From NCBI RefSeq assembly GCF_025994435.1, contig NZ_BAQK01000067.1:109996-173995 (forward strand): a stretch of DNA of 64,000 nucleotides, written 5' to 3'. This document shows positions 15,983 through 23,457 of this stretch, one piece after another. The position numbers were made by a program, and so were the translations under genes. Position 1 is the stretch's first letter. Every line of letters begins with the position of its first letter. The stretch is from Gluconacetobacter johannae (lineage in GTDB: Bacteria; Pseudomonadota; Alphaproteobacteria; Acetobacterales; Acetobacteraceae). A model generated the notes under the pieces. The model had not been told where the DNA came from and did no database searches. It saw nothing but the letters and a program-made list of their open reading frames with translations.

Positions 15983-16993
15983 TTAGCCGCCCGTCCCGGC
16001 GCCCAGACACGCGGCGTAGAACGAGGTGACGGCCGGCCCCTGCCGGTCCAGCCGGAACCGCGCCATGTCCCACCGGCACGGGCTCTGGCCGCGCAGGCGC
16101 GCCAGGCCCCGCGCCATCGCCGCCACATCGTCCGGCGGCACCAGGTCGGGCGACTCCGCCCCCAGGATGTCCGGCACGCCACCCGCCGCCGTCGCCAGCA
16201 CCGGCAGGCCGGCCTCCATCGCCTCCAGCAGCACAAGGCCGAACGGCTCGCGCCGCGACGGCAGGACGAACCCGTCCAGCAGGTGCAGGTCACCCTTCAG
16301 GTCGGGACGATATCCCGCGAAAATCACGCCGGGGCCGGCCAGCGCCTCCAGCCGCGCGCGCTCCGGCCCGTCGCCGAACAGCACCAGCCGCGTTCCCGGC
16401 AGCGCCGCCTGGGCGAAGGCGCGGATCAGCACGTCCAGGTTCTTCTCCGGCACCATGCGCGCGGCCGTGCCGAACACGAAATCCTGCGCGCCCAGCCCCA
16501 GCGCGGCGCGCAGCCGCGCCCGGTCAACCCCCACGGCGCCGGGCAGCGTCCAGTTGCCGACCACCCCGACCTGCCCGGAAAAGACGGCCGGAATCTCCTC
16601 GCGCTGCCACTGCGCGATGCACAGCAACCCGTCATGGCGGCCATAGGCCCGCGGAGAAAACCGGGTATGCAGCGTCGCGACCAGGGGCGCGCGCCCCCGC
16701 GCCAGCAGCCGCGCCCGCACACTGGCCCGCCCCAGATGCGTATGAACGATGTCCGGCCGAAACCGCCGCATCATCCCCGCCAGCGCCACGCCGTATCCCA
16801 GCGGCGACGCCCGCACCGTCATCACGGGCGGGCGCAGATGCGGCACGATGTCCCCGCCGGTGCGCCGATCGCGCGACCGCCCGGCGACCAGGACCGCCAC
16901 CTCATGCTCTGTGGCCTGCCACGCGGCCAGTTCGGCGACATGCCGTTCGGTACCGGCGAATCCCTCCGTACAAATGCAATGCAGGATTCTCAA
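15983..16993 (-). CDS. GT4-family glycosyltransferase
   Basis: A 336 aa retaining GT-B glycosyltransferase. The N-terminal domain opens with MRILHCICTEGFAGTERHV, a glycine-rich acceptor-side loop typical of lipopolysaccharide or exopolysaccharide transferases, and contains DIVHTHLGRAS. The C-terminal donor domain has GTAARMVPEKNLDVLI, VLFGDGPERARLE and the EX7E motif EPFGLVLLE (Glu249, Glu257). The start appears to be TTG at 16993, preceded by a GAGGAGAGGA purine tract; the nearby ATG is out of frame. It stands alone, convergent with the zinc-ribbon gene and divergent from the SDHAF4-like gene. Sugar donor and acceptor are unknown; LPS core or surface glycan synthesis is the likely field. Confidence 0.88.
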   Translation of the reverse strand: MRILHCICTEGFAGTERHVAELAAWQATEHEVAVLVAGRSRDRRTGGDIVPHLRPPVMTVRASPLGYGVALAGMMRRFRPDIVHTHLGRASVRARLLARGRAPLVATLHTRFSPRAYGRHDGLLCIAQWQREEIPAVFSGQVGVVGNWTLPGAVGVDRARLRAALGLGAQDFVFGTAARMVPEKNLDVLIRAFAQAALPGTRLVLFGDGPERARLEALAGPGVIFAGYRPDLKGDLHLLDGFVLPSRREPFGLVLLEAMEAGLPVLATAAGGVPDILGAESPDLVPPDDVAAMARGLARLRGQSPCRWDMARFRLDRQGPAVTSFYAACLGAGTGG

Positions 16994-17084
16994 TTCCGGT
17001 CCGTCCTCTCCTCATGCCCGAGATCACACTCCCGTTCTCCGGCGGCATCCGACCTTGCCTGACGGCGCCGCCCGGTCAACAGTG

Positions 17085-17261
17085 ATGCCCATGACCAGCA
17101 CGGATACCTGCCCCGAGAAGCCGGCCGCCGAAGGCCCGGCCGAGACCACCGAAGCCCCACCGGCGACGACGCCCGAGGCCCCCGAATATGGCGGACCGAA
17201 GGAAGATCGGCCCACGCGCTATGGCGACTGGACCGTCAAGGGACGCTGCATCGATTTCTGA
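17085..17261 (+). CDS. DUF1674 / SDHAF4-like succinate dehydrogenase assembly factor
   Basis: A 58 aa protein with a disordered Pro/Ala/Glu/Thr-rich N-terminal half and the highly conserved C-terminal block YGGPKEDRPTRYGDWTVKG followed by RCIDF at the extreme end. This RYGDW...GRCxDF signature defines DUF1674, the bacterial counterpart of eukaryotic SDHAF4, which protects flavinylated SdhA during complex II assembly. The start could be the ATG at 17085 or 17091. No sdh genes are in the window. It is divergent from the glycosyltransferase and convergent with the membrane protein gene at 17274. Confidence 0.9.
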   Translation: MPMTSTDTCPEKPAAEGPAETTEAPPATTPEAPEYGGPKEDRPTRYGDWTVKGRCIDF

Positions 17262-17273
17262 CGGGCCACCACC

Positions 17274-17801
17274 CTACAGGCCGGTTTCGCCCTGCAGGCG
17301 GCCGAACCCCGCGCGGGCGGTCTGCCGGTGACCCGGCGGCCGCACCTCGCACGAGATCAGATAGATCCCGGCGACGAAGATGATATTGGCCAGGGAATTG
17401 AACCACAGCGCGATCTCGAAATGCGGCGGGGCGGTGGCGCCCTGGTACAGCGCATAGAACGCGAACGGGATCGAAAGCGGCCGCATGCCCGACAGCATGA
17501 CGCGCAGCGGATTGAGATGCCCCGGCCGGACCATCGGCCGCACCCGGTTGATGCCGGTATAGAACGCCAGCCCCAGGCACCAGACCAGCACGTTGAACAT
17601 GGCGTCGCTGAGGGACATGTGGCCGATCACGATCATCGCCCCGATCGACGCCGCCGACAGCATGATCGCCCCGAACTGGAAGCTCATGCCCAGCGCCAAC
17701 GCCGGCAACCGTTCCGGCAGGCGGTCGGCGAAGGGTTGAAAGACTCGGTCCAGCAGCCAGGCATCGAACCGGTTGACGCGATCACCAAATGACATGGACA
17801 T
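17274..17801 (-). CDS. Four-helix membrane protein of unknown function
   Basis: No family recognised with confidence. The 175 aa product has a polar N-terminus (FGDRVNRFDAWLLDRVFQPF) and about four hydrophobic segments: roughly 36-62 (LGMSFQFGAIMLSAASIGAMIVI), 65-85 (DAMFNVLVWCLGLAFYTGI), 107-122 (RPLSIPFAFYALYQG) and 130-150 (ALWFNSLANIIFVAGIYLIS). The tail is polar and basic. The helices are compatible with a small integral membrane protein; no enzymatic or transport motif stands out. It is 61 bases downstream of the bacterioferritin-associated ferredoxin gene on the same strand, so it may be in the same iron-responsive transcript, though this is only positional. Confidence 0.7.
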   Translation of the reverse strand: MSMSFGDRVNRFDAWLLDRVFQPFADRLPERLPALALGMSFQFGAIMLSAASIGAMIVIGHMSLSDAMFNVLVWCLGLAFYTGINRVRPMVRPGHLNPLRVMLSGMRPLSIPFAFYALYQGATAPPHFEIALWFNSLANIIFVAGIYLISCEVRPPGHRQTARAGFGRLQGETGL

Positions 17802-17862
17802 CTTGTATCAAGCCCGTCCCGCGACCGCACCCCTTTTCAAGGCGGAGCGACCCCGCAATGAG

Positions 17863-18099
17863 CTAGCCGGCGGCCGCGCCCTCCAGCGCCGCGCCCTCGC
17901 CCAGGCCCAGCGAGCCCGCCAGCCCGCCCTCACGGGCCTGAAGCGCGCGGCGCAACAGGCACAGCATGCCCGGCACACAGTTCCCGCACTGCGCCCGGCA
18001 TCCTTTCGACGCGTAGATTTCCCGTGGGCGGGTGGCGCCGCCATCCACTGCCTTTTCCACATCCCGATCGGTCAGCAAGTTGCAAGAACAGACAAACAT
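17863..18099 (-). CDS. bfd: Bacterioferritin-associated ferredoxin-like [2Fe-2S] protein
   Basis: Bfd binds bacterioferritin and supplies electrons to release stored iron. Counting from the ATG at 18099, the cluster ligands are Cys4-x-Cys6 in MFVCSCNLLTD and Cys38-x2-Cys41 in GCRAQCGNCVPG, exactly the C-x-C...C-x2-C spacing (31 residues between Cys6 and Cys38) of the BFD-like fold. The frame extends upstream to 18135 but the family N-terminus matches 18099. A C-terminal tail of about 25 residues (Gly/Ala/Glu-rich) follows the usual domain end. A Fur-like site lies upstream at 18148-18166, in keeping with induction under iron starvation. No bacterioferritin gene is nearby. Confidence 0.88.
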   Translation of the reverse strand: MFVCSCNLLTDRDVEKAVDGGATRPREIYASKGCRAQCGNCVPGMLCLLRRALQAREGGLAGSLGLGEGAALEGAAAG

Positions 18100-18147
18100 G
18101 ACGCGTCCCATCTCCGTGCCCGTTCTTTGAAGCATAGTTGCTAACCG

Positions 18148-18166
18148 TTCGCAATCTCATTCTCAA
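18148..18166. promoter_or_regulatory. Candidate Fur/iron-responsive operator upstream of bfd
   Basis: A 19-base imperfect palindrome; on the minus strand it reads TTGAGAATGAGATTGCGAA. It lies about 50 bases upstream of the bfd start and resembles Fur boxes of alphaproteobacteria (TGAGAAT-type half-sites). The symmetry is partial, with about five of eight positions in each half matching. Assigned from similarity to known Fur boxes and the iron-related gene it precedes. Confidence 0.45.
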
Positions 18167-18203
18167 CAACTCGGCATCGAATGCGACTGGACATCCAGCG
18201 GCG

Positions 18204-19373
18204 CTAGACGCCGTAGACGGCGTTCCGCACGGCGTCGCAATAGGGGCCGGCCATCCCGGCCAGGGCGGTGTTGCTCATCATCACGATGGTCGTCCCCCGG
18301 GCGCGATCGACGATCCACTGATGGCCGTAGACCCCGCCCCAGGTGAATCCGCCCCGCGAAACCGGCGTCCGCACCCGCTCGGGGTCGTCCACCACCGCGG
18401 CGCCCAGGCCGAAGCGCATGCCCACGTTCATCGGCCCCATCGACACGTCGCCGATCGCATTGCGCCCGAAGGCGGCCGCGCTGTCCGGCGACAGGATCGG
18501 GCCGCCGCCCGTCCGCAGGGCTTCGAGGAAACGCAGGAATTCGCCGGCGGTGCCGACCAGGCCCGCCCCGCCCGAGGGGTAGGAGTCCCGGTCCAGCACC
18601 CGGTCGGGCGCGAACACGATTTCGCTGGTGCGGCCGTCGGACAGCAGGCGCGGCATGACGTAGCGTTCCCCCATGGCGATCGGGGCGGGACGCCCATCGG
18701 CATAGGCCCCGGTCAGCGCGCCCGGCCCGGAGACGGTGAAGCCGCTTTCGGTCCAGCCCAGCGGGTCGCCGATATACCGTCGCACCAGTTCCGACAGCGG
18801 CGCATCCCCCGCGCGTTCCAGCACGCCGCCCATGACGTCCAGCCCCAGGGAATATTGCCACCCCTCCCCCGGCGCGAAGATCAGGGGCACCGACGCCAGG
18901 CGGGCCAGATTGTCGGCCAGCGTCATGCCCGGCTCGGCGATGCCGTCCGACACCCCGGCGCGGGCGTACGGATTGTCGTCGCGGGGAAAGGCAAAGCCAT
19001 AGGACAGGCCCGCCATATGGGTCAGCAGATGATGCAGCGTGATGACCGGCACGGCGCCATCCGCGGTGGCCGGCCGAAAATCGGGCAGGAAGCGCGTTAC
19101 CGGGTCGCCCAGTTCCAGCCGCCCGCGTTCCGCCAGCGCCAGGGCCAGCGCCGTGACCACCGGCTTGGTCAACGAGGCCAGGCGCATCAGGGCGTCGGCG
19201 CGCATCGGGACATCGGCTTCGCGGTCCGCAAGGCCGGCGGCGCAGCGCACGACGACCGCGCCATCCACCGCCACCAGGACGACCGCCCCCACCAGCCGGC
19301 CCCGCGCCACCGCCCCCTGCACGACCTGTTCGACCCGTTCCGCCATTCCGTCGATCGGCATGGTCCCGGACAT
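18204..19373 (-). CDS. Serine hydrolase of the beta-lactamase/class C penicillin-binding family
   Basis: A 389 aa enzyme of the beta-lactamase/transpeptidase-like fold, usually an esterase or D-amino-acid-releasing peptidase when it lacks a signal peptide, as here. The nucleophile motif is S67-LTK70 and the second-motif tyrosine is Tyr174 in GWQYSLG. The C-terminal GGFTWGGVYGHQ block probably plays the third-motif (H/KxG) role. The LLTHMAGLSYGF segment is typical of EstB-like serine hydrolases. A GGAAGG ribosome binding site precedes the ATG at 19373. No export signal suggests a cytoplasmic esterase rather than a cell-wall enzyme. It is on its own, divergent from the M16 peptidase. Confidence 0.88.
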   Translation of the reverse strand: MSGTMPIDGMAERVEQVVQGAVARGRLVGAVVLVAVDGAVVVRCAAGLADREADVPMRADALMRLASLTKPVVTALALALAERGRLELGDPVTRFLPDFRPATADGAVPVITLHHLLTHMAGLSYGFAFPRDDNPYARAGVSDGIAEPGMTLADNLARLASVPLIFAPGEGWQYSLGLDVMGGVLERAGDAPLSELVRRYIGDPLGWTESGFTVSGPGALTGAYADGRPAPIAMGERYVMPRLLSDGRTSEIVFAPDRVLDRDSYPSGGAGLVGTAGEFLRFLEALRTGGGPILSPDSAAAFGRNAIGDVSMGPMNVGMRFGLGAAVVDDPERVRTPVSRGGFTWGGVYGHQWIVDRARGTTIVMMSNTALAGMAGPYCDAVRNAVYGV

Positions 19374-19520
19374 CGCCTTCCCCCCTTATTGCTGTTCGGA
19401 AGCAGTCAACCGCCATCGCCCGCCATGAACAAGAGGACATGTTTCCCCGGCCGGTGCGCGGTTTCCAGGATGCCCGGCCTTCTCTAGGCTATGGCGGTCA
19501 TCAGGAGTTCCCACGCGATC

Positions 19521-22229
19521 ATGACCGCCCGCCTGACCACCACCGCCCTCAGCCTCTCCCTCGCCCTGCTGGCCATGGCACCCGCCCGGGCGGACACGAT
19601 GCCGCACCTCGATACCGCCCCGCCGGCGGCCCGGCCGGCCGCGCACGCGGACGCCCCGGTGCGCGCGACCCTGTCCAACGGGCTGCGCGTGGTGGTGGTG
19701 CGCGACCGGCTGGCCCCCGTGGTCACGACCGAGATCAACTACCTGGTCGGCTCCAGCGCGGCCCCGAAAGGCTTCCCCGGCACCGCCCACGCGCTGGAAC
19801 ACATGATGTTCCGGGGCAGCAGGGGGCTGGACAAGGACCAGCTGGCGGCCATCGGCGCGCGGCTGGGCGGCAGCTACAACGCCGACACGACCGAGAACGT
19901 CACCCAGTATTTCTACACCGCGCCCGCCGACGACCTGGGCGTGATCCTGCACGTCGAAGCGCTGCGGATGCAGGGGCTGACCCTGGATGCGGCCGATTGG
20001 GACAAGGAACGCGGCGCGATCGAGCAGGAGGTCTCGCGCGACCTGTCCAGCCCCAGCTACCAGTACCTGTCGCGCCTGCAATCCATCCTGTTCGCCGGCA
20101 CGCCGTACGAGCAGGACGCGCTGGGCACCCGCCCCTCCTTCGAGAAGACGGACGCCGCCCTGCTGCGCGGCTTCTATGAAAAATGGTACGCGCCGAACAA
20201 CGCCATCCTCATCATCGCCGGCGACATCGACCCCGACCGCGCCATCGACCAGGTCCGCGCCGCCTTCGGCGAGATCCCGCGCCGCGCGCTGCCTGAACGG
20301 ACGCCGGTCCGGCCCGGTCCGGTGACGGCGCAGACGCTGCATTTCCCCACCGACTATCCGGTCGGGCTGATGACCGTCGCATGGCGCATGCCCGGCCTGA
20401 CATCGCGCGACTACGCGGCCGCCCAGATCCTGTCCGACGTGCTGTCCAGCCAGCGCGGGGCGTTGTACGACCTGGTGCCGGCGGGCAAGGCGCTGTTCGC
20501 GGGCTTAGAATTCGCCCCCAAGGCTGATGCCGGAATCGGCATCGCCATCGCCGCCTTCCCCAAGGAGCAGGACCCCGCCCCGCTGCTGCACGAGGTCAAC
20601 GCCATCCTGGCCACCATCCGCGACAAGGGCGTGCCGGCCGACCTGGTCGAGGCCGCGCGGCGCAAGGAACTGGCGCAGCTCAGCTTTTCCGCCAACAGCA
20701 TCAGCGGACTGGCCGAAAACTGGTCGCAGGCCCTGGCCGTCATGGGGCTGAATTCGCCCGACGACCTGGCCGCCACGCTGAATGCGGTGACGCCGGCCGA
20801 CGTCAACCGCCTGGCCCGCCAGATCCTGGATCCCGCCCAGGCGGTCACCGCGCTGCTGACGCCCGAGGACTCGGGCAAGCCGGTGACGGGCAAGGGCTTC
20901 GGCGGATCGGAATCCTTCGCCACCCCCCCCGACCATCCGGTCCCCCTGCCCGACTGGGCGCACGCGGCGCTGGCCAGCCTGTCCCTGCCGCCGGCCGCGA
21001 CCCCGCCCTCGGTCTTCACCTATCCCAACGGGCTGCGCCTGATCGTGCAGCCCGCCCATGTCGGCCACACCGTGAATGTCTACGGCATGGTGCGGCAGAA
21101 CGCCGACATGCAGGAACCCGCCGGCCAGGAAGCCATTGCCGCGATCACCGAGGACCTGTTCACCTACGGCACCCGCACCCTGGACCGCCTGGCGTTCCAG
21201 AAGGCGCTGGACGACATCGCCGCCACCGAAAGCGCCGGTCCCGGCTTCGGCCTGGCCGTGCTGACCCCGGATTTCGAGCGCGGCATGCAGCTTCTGGCGG
21301 ATAACGAACTGCACCCCGCCTTCCCCGACCGCGCCTTCCAGGTCGTGCGTATGCAGACGGCCCAGGCACTGGCCGGCAGGCTGCGGACGCCGGATTACCT
21401 GTTCGGCCGGGCGGTCAAGGCCGCGGTGTCGCCACCGCACGACCCCAGCCTGCGCCAGCCCGACCCGCAGAAGATCATGCGCCTGACCCTGGCCGACGTG
21501 CGGGCGTTCTATGCGGCCGCCTACCGCCCCGACCTGACCACCATCGTGGTCGCGGGCGACATCACCCCCGAACGCGCGCAACAGGTGGTGGGCCGGGAGT
21601 TCGGCGCCTGGACGGCCGCCGGCGGCGCGACCCCGGCGGTCGACCTGCCGGCACGGCCCGACAGCCGCGCGTCGCACACGCAGGTGCCCGACCACACCAG
21701 CGTGCAGGACACCGCGATGCTGGCCGAAAGCCTGGGCCTGACGGCGGCGCACCCGGACCATTTCGCCCTGGCGGTGGGCAACGAGGTCCTGGGCGACGGC
21801 TTCTCGTCGCGCCTGTACCGGGACCTGCGGGTCAGGACCGGATATGTCTATTCCGTCAGCAGTCGTTTTTCATGGTCGCGGAACCGGGGCGGATACAGCA
21901 TTTCGTTCGGCGCCGACCCCGACAAGGTCGGCAAGGCGCGTGACGCCGCCGTTCACGATGTCACGGCGATGCAGGACAGCCCGGTCTCGGACGACGAACT
22001 GACCCTGGCCAAGGCCTCGCTGCTGCGCGGCCTGCCCCTGCAGCGCGCCAGCCTGGATTCGATCGCCGCCGGGGACCTGCACCTGGTGGACCTGGGCCTG
22101 CCGCTGGATACGCCGGACCGGGCGGCGCGCGCCTATTACGGCATGACGGCGGCGGCGGTGCAGGCCGCCTTCCGCACATGGATCCGCCCCCATGACCTGG
22201 CGGAAATCGTCAAGGGGCCGGCGCGGTAA
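19521..22229 (+). CDS. Exported M16 (insulinase family) metallopeptidase, two-unit
   Basis: A 902 aa periplasmic zinc peptidase built from two tandem M16 units. Starting at the ATG at 19521 gives a clean signal peptide (LTTTALSLSLALLAMAPARA, cleavage near residue 24); an in-frame ATG at 19491 would add ten residues before it. The N-terminal unit is catalytic: the inverted zinc motif H90-AL-E93-H94 in TAHALEHMMFRG, with the distal glutamate in the EQE around 168-170. The second unit (from about residue 490, FTYPNGLRLIVQP) lacks an HxxEH motif and is probably the structural partner half. Bacterial homologues include PqqL-type and processing-peptidase-like proteins; the substrate is unknown. An AGGAG lies 13 bases upstream, rather far. 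Confidence 0.92.
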   Translation: MTARLTTTALSLSLALLAMAPARADTMPHLDTAPPAARPAAHADAPVRATLSNGLRVVVVRDRLAPVVTTEINYLVGSSAAPKGFPGTAHALEHMMFRGSRGLDKDQLAAIGARLGGSYNADTTENVTQYFYTAPADDLGVILHVEALRMQGLTLDAADWDKERGAIEQEVSRDLSSPSYQYLSRLQSILFAGTPYEQDALGTRPSFEKTDAALLRGFYEKWYAPNNAILIIAGDIDPDRAIDQVRAAFGEIPRRALPERTPVRPGPVTAQTLHFPTDYPVGLMTVAWRMPGLTSRDYAAAQILSDVLSSQRGALYDLVPAGKALFAGLEFAPKADAGIGIAIAAFPKEQDPAPLLHEVNAILATIRDKGVPADLVEAARRKELAQLSFSANSISGLAENWSQALAVMGLNSPDDLAATLNAVTPADVNRLARQILDPAQAVTALLTPEDSGKPVTGKGFGGSESFATPPDHPVPLPDWAHAALASLSLPPAATPPSVFTYPNGLRLIVQPAHVGHTVNVYGMVRQNADMQEPAGQEAIAAITEDLFTYGTRTLDRLAFQKALDDIAATESAGPGFGLAVLTPDFERGMQLLADNELHPAFPDRAFQVVRMQTAQALAGRLRTPDYLFGRAVKAAVSPPHDPSLRQPDPQKIMRLTLADVRAFYAAAYRPDLTTIVVAGDITPERAQQVVGREFGAWTAAGGATPAVDLPARPDSRASHTQVPDHTSVQDTAMLAESLGLTAAHPDHFALAVGNEVLGDGFSSRLYRDLRVRTGYVYSVSSRFSWSRNRGGYSISFGADPDKVGKARDAAVHDVTAMQDSPVSDDELTLAKASLLRGLPLQRASLDSIAAGDLHLVDLGLPLDTPDRAARAYYGMTAAAVQAAFRTWIRPHDLAEIVKGPAR

Positions 22230-22351
22230 CAGGGCCGCCCGCCCCGCGCGGAACCCGCCGCCGCGCCCGGAGTTAGGTGTCGCGGACACGCGACGCGGCC
22301 GGGTCGCGGCCCGTACGCATGTCTCGAACCCGACTTCGGAGAGGGAGAGCC

Positions 22352-23302
22352 GTGCGCGAATGTCATACCGGAACGTCCTGCGATGGCGCGGACGCAGTCG
22401 CAGGGGCACGGGGGCGGATCGTCGGCCCTGTCGTGACCTGCTCCAGGTTTTTGCTTCCCCTCGTATGTCTGGCCGCTCTGGCGCCGGCCGCAGCCCAGGC
22501 CACCCCGACGATGGCCGAGCGGCGGCTGTGCGGCGCGGCGCCGGTCTTCGACGACGAATTCGACACGCTGAACCTGTCGGCCTGGACGCTGGGCGCCGCC
22601 CGCTGGATCACGCACACGCCATGGGCCGGCGATTTCGGCGACGCCCGCTTCACCGATCCCGGTCCGGGCTCGGCCTTCGCGGTCCATGACGGCACCCTGT
22701 CCATCACCGCGCGCAAGGACGCCCAGGGGCACTGGACCTCGGGCCTGCTGGCGTCGGCGGACGAGGACGGGCACGGCTTCACGACCATGTACGGCTATTT
22801 CGAAACGCGCGTGAAGCTGCCCCCCGGTCCGGGGACATGGCCCGGCGTATGGCTCAATGAAAGCACCCCGCCGAACTGGATGCGCCCGACCGTCGAAGTC
22901 GATGCCATCGAATATTACGGCCAGTTCACCGACGCATTTCATTCCACGGTTCACGTCTGGCCTGGACGCTCCTCCGAGCCCCACGGGGGGGCGACGCAAT
23001 TGAACAGCGTGCCGCCCAAGTCCCTGGTCGATGATTTCCATACCTACGGCACGCTGGTCACCCCGCGCTGGATCCGCCTCTATCTCGATCACAAGGAATA
23101 CTGGCAGACGCCGACACCCCCGCAACATCGGCTGCCGTTCATGTTCCTGGTCAATCTGGCGCTCGGTTCGGGGTGGCCGATCGACAAGACCCCAAACCCG
23201 ACGGTCATGCTGGTGGATTACGTTCGCGCCTATCAGCCCGCCGATCCCGAGGCGTTCGCACGCTGCCTTGTGGCCGGCGCCCCGCCGCGTGCCCCGCGTT
23301 AA
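22352..23302 (+). CDS. Secreted glycoside hydrolase family 16 protein
   Basis: GH16 enzymes cleave or transglycosylate beta-1,3/1,4-glucans, galactans and related polysaccharides. The catalytic motif ExDxxE is seen as EVDAIE (about Glu182, Asp184, Glu187), preceded by the typical TMYGYFETRVKLPPGPGTWPG strand-loop and followed by DFHTYGTLVTP and a jelly-roll C-terminus ending VDYVRAYQP. A hydrophobic export helix (RFLLPLVCLAALAPAAAQA) precedes the domain. I chose the GTG at 22352 because GGAGAGGGAGA lies directly upstream, although it makes a long n-region; a GTG at 22433 would give a more compact signal peptide. Possible roles are remodelling of a surface polysaccharide or use of plant or yeast glucan. 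Substrate unresolved. Confidence 0.87.
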   Translation: MRECHTGTSCDGADAVAGARGRIVGPVVTCSRFLLPLVCLAALAPAAAQATPTMAERRLCGAAPVFDDEFDTLNLSAWTLGAARWITHTPWAGDFGDARFTDPGPGSAFAVHDGTLSITARKDAQGHWTSGLLASADEDGHGFTTMYGYFETRVKLPPGPGTWPGVWLNESTPPNWMRPTVEVDAIEYYGQFTDAFHSTVHVWPGRSSEPHGGATQLNSVPPKSLVDDFHTYGTLVTPRWIRLYLDHKEYWQTPTPPQHRLPFMFLVNLALGSGWPIDKTPNPTVMLVDYVRAYQPADPEAFARCLVAGAPPRAPR

Positions 23303-23343
23303 GGTCGGGCGTTGCCCGAACCCACCAGGGCCTGAGGCCCTGG
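23303..23343. repeat. Dispersed intergenic hairpin repeat, copy 1
   Basis: Starts right after the GH16 stop. The core GGTCGGGC.TTG.CCGAACCCACCAGGGCC recurs in inverted orientation at 41475-41504 with two mismatches. This copy ends in a perfect hairpin, CCAGGGCC-TGA-GGCCCTGG (23325-23343). A related structure occurs at 34265-34321. It behaves like a REP-type extragenic palindromic element. Confidence 0.7.
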
Positions 23344-23400
23344 ACCCCGATCGGGGATAACAGGCGGGTTTCAGGGGGCCCGACACTCCGTCGCGGGCCC

Positions 23401-23438
23401 AAAAAAAAGGCGGTGCCGAAACCGGCACCGCCCCCTTT
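23401..23438 (-). terminator. Rho-independent terminator of rpsA
   Basis: A 10-bp GC-rich stem (23409-23418 paired with 23423-23432, loop AAAC). On the minus strand it is followed by eight or more T residues, and on the plus strand by TTTT, so it can also stop GH16 transcription from the other side. It lies 20 bases beyond the rpsA stop. Confidence 0.9.
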
Positions 23439-23457
23439 TCGTCCATGACGGACGAGA

